From NCBI GenBank assembly GCA_900759575.1, contig CAAEVU010000139.1, positions 1 to 5,862 of the forward strand: DNA of 5,862 bases. Reading direction: 5' to 3'. Source of the stretch: Clostridia bacterium (GTDB lineage Bacteria; Bacillota; Clostridia; Oscillospirales; Acutalibacteraceae). The position numbers were made by a program, and so were the translations under genes. This document shows, one piece after another, positions 1 to 4,333 of this stretch; positions within the stretch are counted from its first letter, which is position 1; every line of letters starts with the position of its first letter. Below the pieces are notes generated by a model that worked only from the letters and a program-made list of their open reading frames with translations, did no database searches and had not been told where the DNA came from.

Positions 1-1
1 C

Positions 2-787
2 GTGGAGCAGGTGGAGGTCCCGGATGTGACCAATTACACCATGGAAGACGCCCAAAATGCCATGACAGATGCTGGATTGCACAGCAAAGTGGAAAATGTG
101 GCGGACGATACGGTGGAAAAGGGAAAGGTGGTTTCTACCGACCCTGTGGCAGGTGCTTCTGTGGATGCGGGCAGTGTGGTCACTTTGAAGGTGAGCAGCG
201 GCCCCGCGGATGAAAAGATCACAGTGCCTACCGGTTTGGAAGGTGACTTGCTCTACAACGTTACCGCGAAATTGGAGGATGCCGGTTTGACGGTAGGCTC
301 CATCACCCGGGATGACACCAGCACTTTGCCTGCGGATACGGTCATCAGCGTTACTCCCAGCGAAGGTTCCGAGGTGTCCAAGGGCTCTACCGTGGATATT
401 ACCGTAAGTTCCGGCAAGGGCGCCACCAAGACCTTGTCCACTTCCATTCCGTTGCCCAGCAATGTCAACGAGGACATTACTTTGAAAGTTTACCGGAACG
501 GCACTCAGGTCATTTCCGAAGTGGTAAATCCGTCTTACGCCAGCAGCTATTCCATCAGCTTTACGGGAACTTCTGGAACGGAGACAATCGTGGTGACCCT
601 CAACGACCAAACCTATATGGAGTACGAGTTCAATTTTGATTCCCAAAGCACCCAGGTGCTGCGGACCTATGAATTTACTCCCTCTGGCGGCGGCCAGACG
701 GACGATGGCAATTCCAATTCTGGCGACGATGGAAGCAGTTCCGACCAAGGAGAGAATTCCTCCTCCGATGGGGAGGATACCCAGTGA
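2..787 (+). CDS. pknB: PASTA-domain Ser/Thr protein kinase, C-terminal part (partial, 5' end outside window)
   Basis: This is the extracellular end of a PrkC/PknB-type membrane kinase; the kinase domain and membrane helix lie upstream of the window. The frame is already open at the left edge, and the GTG at its first codon is probably an internal Val codon, not a start. Counting from there, two PASTA repeats occupy about residues 4-67 and 73-138; each opens with a V-P motif (VPDV, ITVPTG), contains an A-L/AGL helix, and closes with VSSG. Known PASTA domains bind peptidoglycan fragments or muropeptides and so link the kinase to cell-wall growth or germination. A beta-rich domain (about 142-227) of unclear family follows, then a low-complexity Gly/Ser/Asp/Glu tail (228-261). 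The adjacent rsgA and thiN support the PrkC assignment, because this order is conserved in Firmicutes. Any other PASTA protein could look alike over this stretch, but context makes the kinase by far the likeliest. Confidence 0.88.
   Translation: MEQVEVPDVTNYTMEDAQNAMTDAGLHSKVENVADDTVEKGKVVSTDPVAGASVDAGSVVTLKVSSGPADEKITVPTGLEGDLLYNVTAKLEDAGLTVGSITRDDTSTLPADTVISVTPSEGSEVSKGSTVDITVSSGKGATKTLSTSIPLPSNVNEDITLKVYRNGTQVISEVVNPSYASSYSISFTGTSGTETIVVTLNDQTYMEYEFNFDSQSTQVLRTYEFTPSGGGQTDDGNSNSGDDGSSSDQGENSSSDGEDTQ
758..777 (+). promoter_or_regulatory. rsgA ribosome binding site inside a small hairpin
   Basis: The purine run GGGGAGG at 770-776 lies 7 bases before the GTG start of rsgA and is a strong Shine-Dalgarno sequence. 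TCCTCC at 761-766 is perfectly complementary to GGAGGA at 772-777, with a 5-base loop, so the site can fold on itself; TCCTCC at 758-763 is an alternative partner. Ribosomes finishing the kinase gene would melt this hairpin. The pairing is seen directly; the coupling role is inference. Confidence 0.5.
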
Positions 788-1692
788 CGGAGCCGAAGCG
801 TTTAGAGGGATTGGTGCGCAAAGGGATCGGCGGTTTTTATACGGTGGAGACCCAGGAAGGGTTTTATACCTGTACTGCCCGTGGAAAATTCCGAAAGGAA
901 CGGATCTCTCCATATGCTGGGGACCGTGTGCGGATTACCGGTGAGGAAGACGGCACTGGGGCTTTGGAGGAGATTCTGCCCAGGAGAAATTTCCTGGTGC
1001 GGCCTCCCATCGCCAATATTGACCAGCTGTTTATTGTTTCCTCTCTTCGGAATCCCCATCCGGAACCGCTCATTATCGATAAGACCATTGCCGTGGCGGA
1101 ATTGGAAGAGATCCAGCCGATTTTGGTGCTGACAAAAACCGACTTGGAGGATGGTTCTGAACTGAAAGCCATTTACGATCAAGCTGGGATTCCTTGTTTG
1201 GTAGTGTCTTCCGTAACAGGCCAGGGCGTGGATCAAGTGCGGGAATTGCTGCGTGGGAAAATCTCCGCGTTTACAGGAAATTCTGGAGTGGGAAAATCCA
1301 GCTTGCTGAACGCCTTGTTTCCGGAGTTTGACCTGAAAACGGGGGAGATCAGTCAAAAGCTGGGACGTGGGCGGCATACCACCAGGGAGGTAGAGCTTTA
1401 TAAGTTGGAGGATGGAGGCTATGTGGCGGATACCCCAGGCTTTTCCACCTTTGATATAGAGCGCTACCGCCTGACGGACAAAGAACGGTTGGTGTATGGG
1501 TTTCGAGAATTTTTGCCCTATTTGGGAGAATGTCAGTTTACTTCCTGTTCCCATACCTGCGAAAAGGGCTGTGCCATTTTGCAGGCAGTGGAGGAGGGGA
1601 ATATTCCCAAATCCCGTCACGAAAGTTATTGTGCAATGTATCAAGAGATAAAGGATGTCAAGCAATGGCAACAAAAAAACAAGAATGCATGA
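784..1692 (+). CDS. rsgA: Ribosome small subunit-dependent GTPase A (RsgA/CpgA/YloQ)
   Basis: RsgA is a GTPase that acts late in 30S subunit maturation; the CpgA form in Bacillus is also linked to cell-wall deposition and is a PrkC substrate. The 302-residue length is typical. An OB-fold-like region covers about residues 5-65. The GTPase motifs are in the circularly permuted order that defines this family: G4 TKTD (117-120), G5 region VSSVTG (141-146), P-loop GNSGVGKS (165-172), switch region GRGRHTT (194-200), then G3 DTPG (216-219). The C-terminal zinc site follows as C250-x4-C255-x-H257-x5-C263. The GTG start is chosen because it follows the strong ribosome site at 770-776 and overlaps the kinase stop as GTGA, which suggests translational coupling. 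The 3' end overlaps thiN. All key residues are present and nothing suggests damage. Confidence 0.97.
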   Translation: MTEPKRLEGLVRKGIGGFYTVETQEGFYTCTARGKFRKERISPYAGDRVRITGEEDGTGALEEILPRRNFLVRPPIANIDQLFIVSSLRNPHPEPLIIDKTIAVAELEEIQPILVLTKTDLEDGSELKAIYDQAGIPCLVVSSVTGQGVDQVRELLRGKISAFTGNSGVGKSSLLNALFPEFDLKTGEISQKLGRGRHTTREVELYKLEDGGYVADTPGFSTFDIERYRLTDKERLVYGFREFLPYLGECQFTSCSHTCEKGCAILQAVEEGNIPKSRHESYCAMYQEIKDVKQWQQKNKNA

Positions 1693-2309
1693 TCATCGGG
1701 GCTTCTCCCATTGAGAACGAAGCCATCTTTAAGGAATTTCCGCCGGAAAAATACTATGTCATCTGCGCGGATGGCGGATATGAAACGGCGGCAAAGTACA
1801 ATATCATCCCGGATTTGATCGTGGGTGATTTCGATTCGGCAAAGGTTCCGCCGCAGAAGAATCGGAAAGTGCTTACCCTTCCGGTGAAGAAGGACGTCAC
1901 TGACACCATGTATGCGGTGATGAAAGGCCTTGCCAAAGGGTTCCGGCAGTTCGTGCTTTTGGGTTGTTTAGGTGGGCCCAGGTTTGACCATTCTTTGGCC
2001 AATCTGGAAGTTCTCCAGTACATTCGGGAGCACAGCGGCCATGGCGTCATTGCGGATGAGCACACAAAGGTTTTTCTCATCCAGGACAGCCGGCTGCGCC
2101 TGACAGAAATGAAAGGTGCTACGGTGTCTGTCTTCCCCTTTGGAGAACCCAGATGTACTGTCAGCTACAAAGGCCTGCTCTATCCCATGGACCATGAGAC
2201 ACTCACAAGCGGGGGCGTGCTTATGGGAGTGAGCAATAGCATTGTGGAAGATGCTGCGGAAATCCGGGTGTATTCCGGAACGGCCTTGATCGTAGGATAC
2301 CAGGCGTAA
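1665..2309 (+). CDS. thiN: Thiamine pyrophosphokinase
   Basis: The enzyme transfers pyrophosphate from ATP to thiamine, giving thiamine diphosphate in one step in the cytoplasm. The frame extends upstream to 1530, but the ATG at 1665 is preferred: it has AAAGGA at 1650-1655 with 9-base spacing and gives 214 residues, the usual bacterial length. It overlaps rsgA by 28 bases. Family motifs are clear: CADGG (34-38), D50 followed by VGDFDS (53-58), the acidic KDVTDT (76-81) expected to bind metal and nucleotide, and the GGPRFDH (103-109) signature followed by N113. The C-terminal substrate-binding part shows SVFPFG (155-160), YPMD (173-176), GVSNS (188-192) and a final beta strand ending in LIVGY. 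In B. subtilis rpe lies between rsgA and thiN; here it does not. A stem-loop and the spoVM segment follow downstream. Confidence 0.96.
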   Translation: MATKKQECMIIGASPIENEAIFKEFPPEKYYVICADGGYETAAKYNIIPDLIVGDFDSAKVPPQKNRKVLTLPVKKDVTDTMYAVMKGLAKGFRQFVLLGCLGGPRFDHSLANLEVLQYIREHSGHGVIADEHTKVFLIQDSRLRLTEMKGATVSVFPFGEPRCTVSYKGLLYPMDHETLTSGGVLMGVSNSIVEDAAEIRVYSGTALIVGYQA

Positions 2310-2334
2310 CACTTTTTCCCTTTTTGGATATACT
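2306..2334 (+). promoter_or_regulatory. Possible weak sigma-A-like promoter at the thiN 3' end
   Basis: GTAACA at 2306-2311 (4 of 6 matches to TTGACA) is separated by exactly 17 bases from TATACT at 2329-2334 (5 of 6 matches to TATAAT). It would start RNA near 2341, ahead of the small ORF and spoVM. Such weak matches occur often by chance, and I found no good sigma-E match here, so this is tentative. Confidence 0.22.
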
Positions 2335-2368
2335 GGTTAGTGAACGAGAAAACCGGAAAAGGGAAAGG
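2313..2368 (+). promoter_or_regulatory. Stem-loop that can sequester the ribosome site of the small ORF before spoVM
   Basis: TTTCCCTTTT (2315-2324) is perfectly complementary to AAAAGGGAAA (2357-2366), extendable by two T-G pairs at 2313-2314/2367-2368. An inner stem CTGGTT (2333-2338) with AACCGG (2351-2356) stacks directly on it, leaving an 8-base bulge on one side and a 12-base loop. No T-run follows, so it is not an intrinsic terminator. The 3' arm contains the purine run AAAAGGGAAAGG, the only plausible ribosome site for the small ORF at 2377. It could therefore limit translation of transcripts that read through from thiN. Pairing is seen; the function is inferred. Confidence 0.4.
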
Positions 2369-2376
2369 TCGATGTT

Positions 2377-2565
2377 GTGTTGCGGTGCGATTATTCCTGC
2401 TTTAAAAATCGCCAGACCAGGTGCTTGTGCGCCATAAGTTTTGGCCTGGGGATGTCCCTTTCCTGTTTTTGCCCGGTGGGGCTCACCTTGTTCCTTTCCG
2501 CGGTGATCTTGGTGGCCCTGGGGTTTTCGTTACTACGTTGTGGAAACGGGAGGCAAGGGCGATGA
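2377..2565 (+). CDS. Small Cys-rich hydrophobic (probable membrane) protein, unknown function
   Basis: I do not recognise a named family. The predicted product has 62 residues. A polar N-terminus with basic residues (1-15) leads into a hydrophobic stretch (about 17-31, with the CFCP motif at 30-33), and a longer hydrophobic segment (about 34-54) that could cross the membrane, then a short basic tail ending GRQGR. There are seven cysteines (residues 4, 8, 16, 18, 30, 32, 55). The proposed start is GTG at 2377 with GGAAAGG ending 8 bases upstream. Its TGA overlaps the spoVM ATG as ATGA, so spoVM translation is likely coupled to it. Codon third positions are rich in G and C across the hydrophobic part, as expected for coding DNA here. 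An alternative start, ATG at 2372 in another frame, reads only 21 codons. A sporulation or membrane role is suggested only by position. Confidence 0.5.
   Translation: MLRCDYSCFKNRQTRCLCAISFGLGMSLSCFCPVGLTLFLSAVILVALGFSLLRCGNGRQGR
2548..2553 (+). promoter_or_regulatory. Shine-Dalgarno site fixing the spoVM start
   Basis: GGGAGG lies 8 bases before the ATG at 2562. It decides the start in favour of a 29-codon gene, because the same frame stays open upstream to a start at 2421 whose extra 47 residues look like out-of-frame translation of the preceding small ORF. Confidence 0.8.
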
Positions 2566-2651
2566 AGGTTGTAGTAATAGAAAAGCGCAAAGGCTTTGTG
2601 GGCATGTTGTTGCGGAAATTGTATGGTATTCGAAAATTGGAAGAAGCATAA
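2562..2651 (+). CDS. spoVM: Stage V sporulation protein M (SpoVM)
   Basis: SpoVM is a very small amphipathic peptide that lies on the outer forespore membrane, recognises its convex curvature, and recruits SpoIVA there. The product here has 29 residues against 26 in B. subtilis. It keeps the family layout: M-K start, a short beta-like hydrophobic run ending in Ile6, a basic hinge (KRK, 8-10), an amphipathic helix with F12, G14, R18, L20 and G22, and a charged tail. With one extra residue near position 11, the helix aligns well with the Bacillus FLGGIVRAMLG segment (F, G, R and G identical). Position next to thiN is the same as in B. subtilis, and the spoIVA partner gene lies 1.7 kb downstream. 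The Pro at Bacillus position 9 is not conserved. The start is set by GGGAGG at 2548-2553 and overlaps the preceding stop by ATGA. Its brevity means similarity alone is modest; context carries much of the weight. Confidence 0.85.
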   Translation: MKVVVIEKRKGFVGMLLRKLYGIRKLEEA

Positions 2652-2663
2652 AAATGAACATAA

Positions 2664-2711
2664 GAAAAAGGCGTTCTCCGGGGGAAGAAAACCCTGGGGG
2701 ACGCCTTTTTC
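2664..2711 (+). terminator. Strong intrinsic terminator after spoVM
   Basis: AAAAAGGCGT (2665-2674) pairs perfectly with ACGCCTTTTT (2701-2710), extended by G2664-C2711 outside. Inside, 2675-2683 pairs with 2692-2700 with several G-T pairs, giving a stem of about 20 pairs and an 8-base loop GAAGAAAA. The T-run is the 3' end of the stem. It starts 12 bases after the spoVM stop and would end the kinase-rsgA-thiN-spoVM transcript. Its A-rich 5' arm could also let it work on the other strand, though no gene there needs it. Confidence 0.9.
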
Positions 2712-2739
2712 GCATATTCTCCTGTCCCGCGCATAGATA
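2712..2739 (+). promoter_or_regulatory. Putative sigma-E (mother-cell sporulation) promoter of the SipL-spoIVA genes
   Basis: GCATATT at 2712-2718 matches the sigma-E -35 consensus (K M ATATT) at every position. After 13 bases, CATAGATA at 2732-2739, preceded by G, keeps the CATA core of the -10 element (consensus CATACAHT) with two mismatches. Transcription would begin near 2746, leaving a leader of about 25 bases with the ribosome site at 2755-2764. Its place right after a terminator and before two mother-cell sporulation genes fits. Consensus knowledge is from Bacillus. Confidence 0.65.
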
Positions 2740-2771
2740 TGGGGTAAGAACAGCAAAGGAGAGGATTCAAT

Positions 2772-4304
2772 ATGCAGGCGAAGCGAAAGACCCAGCCATA
2801 CGATTATTTTGACCCCGTATTCGATGGCTCTTACGAGGTGCCCATAGATACCGAGTACAACCTTCCCGACTATTGTGCGGATATTCAGAAGGTGCTGAAA
2901 TGCAGGGTCGTACCGGAAATATCTTCCTATGGCATCAGCGAAGACACCTTGCGTTGTGAAGGTGTGTGCGACATCAGGGTGCTGTATCTGGATTCCAAAG
3001 GGGACAGTTTAAAGTGCTGTGATTTCACAAAAGAGTTTTCCGCCTCCATTAAAATGAAAAATGGGGAAGGTCCAGCGGTTGCCTGGATACGGGCAGCGGT
3101 GGAGCACATGACGTGCCGGGCCATTAATGCCAGGCGAATCGACCTGCACTTGGCCGTCAGCCTGAAAGTGATGGCTGTGGTGCAGCGCCAGGAACAGATC
3201 ACCTGCGGCCTGGATGGGGAAGGCATTGAAAAGTTAGGGGAACACCGCAGAGCGTCCCAGGCGGTGAATGCTGTCAGTCACCAGTTTACTATAGAGGACC
3301 GGCTTCCCCTAAAAAATGGCAAGCCCCCTATGGAAAACATCCTGCGCAAGGAAGTGACCTGCCGTGCAACAGATTGCAAACTGGCTCAGGGGCAACTTAC
3401 AGTCAGTGGGCGCGCGGATATTTCTTTTCTCTATTCTTCCTCCGTGGACGGAGCCTTGGAAAAAATGTCCGCTTCTCTGGATTTTAACCAGGTGATCGAA
3501 TGTGGCGGAGCGGGCGAAGACTGCCTTTGCGATCTCCGGGTCATAGCAGGCGAAAGCAGTATCCATCCCCGGGAGGACGATGTGGGGGAATATACCAGTG
3601 TGGATGTGTCGCTGAAAGTGTTCCTTACAGCGTTTCTCTATCAGCCGTGTGAGGTTGAAATGATCGACGACGCTTATTCTGTGCGAGGACCGCTGGAACT
3701 TCGTTACGCCCAAACGTCTCTGTTGGACGCCCAGGAAGTTTACACCGAGGTGCTGAAGAAGAAGTGCTCTCTCACCGTGACGGAGGAAGAAATCCAAAAG
3801 GTGGTTGACTTGTGGTGTGAGCAGGAAAATGTTCAGTCCTCCTGCGAAGAGGGGAAACTTTCTTACCGGGTCCGATATACGATTTGCCTGTTGTACCGCA
3901 GTGCTTCCGGCCGGATTCTTTATCAGGAAAAGGCCTTTGACAACACATTTGCCACAGAAATGGAGGGGCTGAAAGCAAAGCGCAGCGACACCATTTCTCT
4001 GACGGATTTGTGGGAATATCGAATCGCCGACAAGAACACGGTTGAGGCTTCCGTGGAGACGTGGGTATCCAGCTTGTTGTACAGTAAGGAGCCTGTGAAG
4101 TATTTGGCGTCTGCCGGGATGGAGGACGAAAGCAAAGCCTATCCCCATGAGCCTCAGCTGCTTGTGTATTATGCTTCGGCAGGGGAAAAACTTTGGGATA
4201 TTGCCAAAAGCCATCGGGCAATGCTTTCCGACATACGGGAGCAAAACGACCTGTATGACGATACTTTGCCGGATGCCCGTCCTCTAATCATATGCAACCG
4301 ATAA
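2772..4304 (+). CDS. sipL: SPOCS (DUF3794)-LysM spore coat morphogenetic protein, SipL family
   Basis: The 510-residue protein matches the layout of SipL of Clostridioides difficile, a mother-cell protein that binds SpoIVA through its LysM domain and is needed to keep the coat on the forespore; it fills the SpoVID role. The N-terminus contains a Y-x-V-P...Y-N-x-P-D segment (21-33). Three similar beta-rich SPOCS-like units can be traced at about residues 38-145 (GVCDIRVLYL inside), 188-295 (GRADISFLYS) and 329-435 (YRVRYTICLLYR). The C-terminal LysM runs about 464-508, with YYASAGEKLWDIAKSH followed by I-x-x-Q-N-D-L and P-L-I-I. There is no signal peptide or membrane segment, as expected for a mother-cell cytosolic protein. 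It contains 19 cysteines. The ATG at 2772 follows AAAGGAGAGG at 2755-2764. spoIVA follows after 29 bases, probably on the same transcript. A generic SPOCS-LysM annotation would also be correct; the SipL call rests on architecture plus the spoIVA neighbour. Confidence 0.86.
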   Translation: MQAKRKTQPYDYFDPVFDGSYEVPIDTEYNLPDYCADIQKVLKCRVVPEISSYGISEDTLRCEGVCDIRVLYLDSKGDSLKCCDFTKEFSASIKMKNGEGPAVAWIRAAVEHMTCRAINARRIDLHLAVSLKVMAVVQRQEQITCGLDGEGIEKLGEHRRASQAVNAVSHQFTIEDRLPLKNGKPPMENILRKEVTCRATDCKLAQGQLTVSGRADISFLYSSSVDGALEKMSASLDFNQVIECGGAGEDCLCDLRVIAGESSIHPREDDVGEYTSVDVSLKVFLTAFLYQPCEVEMIDDAYSVRGPLELRYAQTSLLDAQEVYTEVLKKKCSLTVTEEEIQKVVDLWCEQENVQSSCEEGKLSYRVRYTICLLYRSASGRILYQEKAFDNTFATEMEGLKAKRSDTISLTDLWEYRIADKNTVEASVETWVSSLLYSKEPVKYLASAGMEDESKAYPHEPQLLVYYASAGEKLWDIAKSHRAMLSDIREQNDLYDDTLPDARPLIICNR

Positions 4305-4333
4305 AGACAATTACTGCGGTAGAGAGGTAGAAT

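Noticed and set aside
1530..1664. N-terminal extension of thiN by 45 residues
   Set aside because: It would overlap rsgA by more than 160 bases, lacks TPK-like sequence, and ATG at 1665 has a good ribosome site and gives the normal family length.
802..1674. 290-codon open frame on the - strand opposite rsgA
   Set aside because: It lies wholly antisense to a GTPase gene with all family motifs, has no plausible ribosome site or domain, and reads as low-information sequence.
2372..2437. 21-codon frame from ATG at 2372, ending ARPGACAP
   Set aside because: It is too short to support, and ends long before spoVM. It was considered as the 5' part of a frameshifted small gene, but the 2377 frame is intact from its own start to the ATGA overlap, so no frameshift need be assumed.
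2421..2651. 76-codon version of spoVM starting upstream
   Set aside because: The SpoVM-like part begins at 2562 with a near-ideal ribosome site; the extra 47 residues overlap the preceding small ORF in another frame and do not resemble SpoVM.
2391..2770. Several - strand open frames across the thiN to SPOCS-LysM gap
   Set aside because: They run through the terminator stem and promoter region, overlap each other in different frames, and oppose the better supported small ORF and spoVM.
4288..4315. Sigma-E-like sequence before spoIVA (TCATATG, 13 bases, CAATTACT)
   Set aside because: The -35 matches 6 of 7, but the -10 lacks the CATA core, and RNA would start at about the ribosome site, leaving almost no leader.
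4281..4327. Possible stem-loop between the SPOCS-LysM gene and spoIVA (CCTCT/AGAGG with ACCG/CGGT inside)
   Set aside because: The stems are only 5 and 4 pairs with a large loop and no T-run follows; this is within chance expectation.
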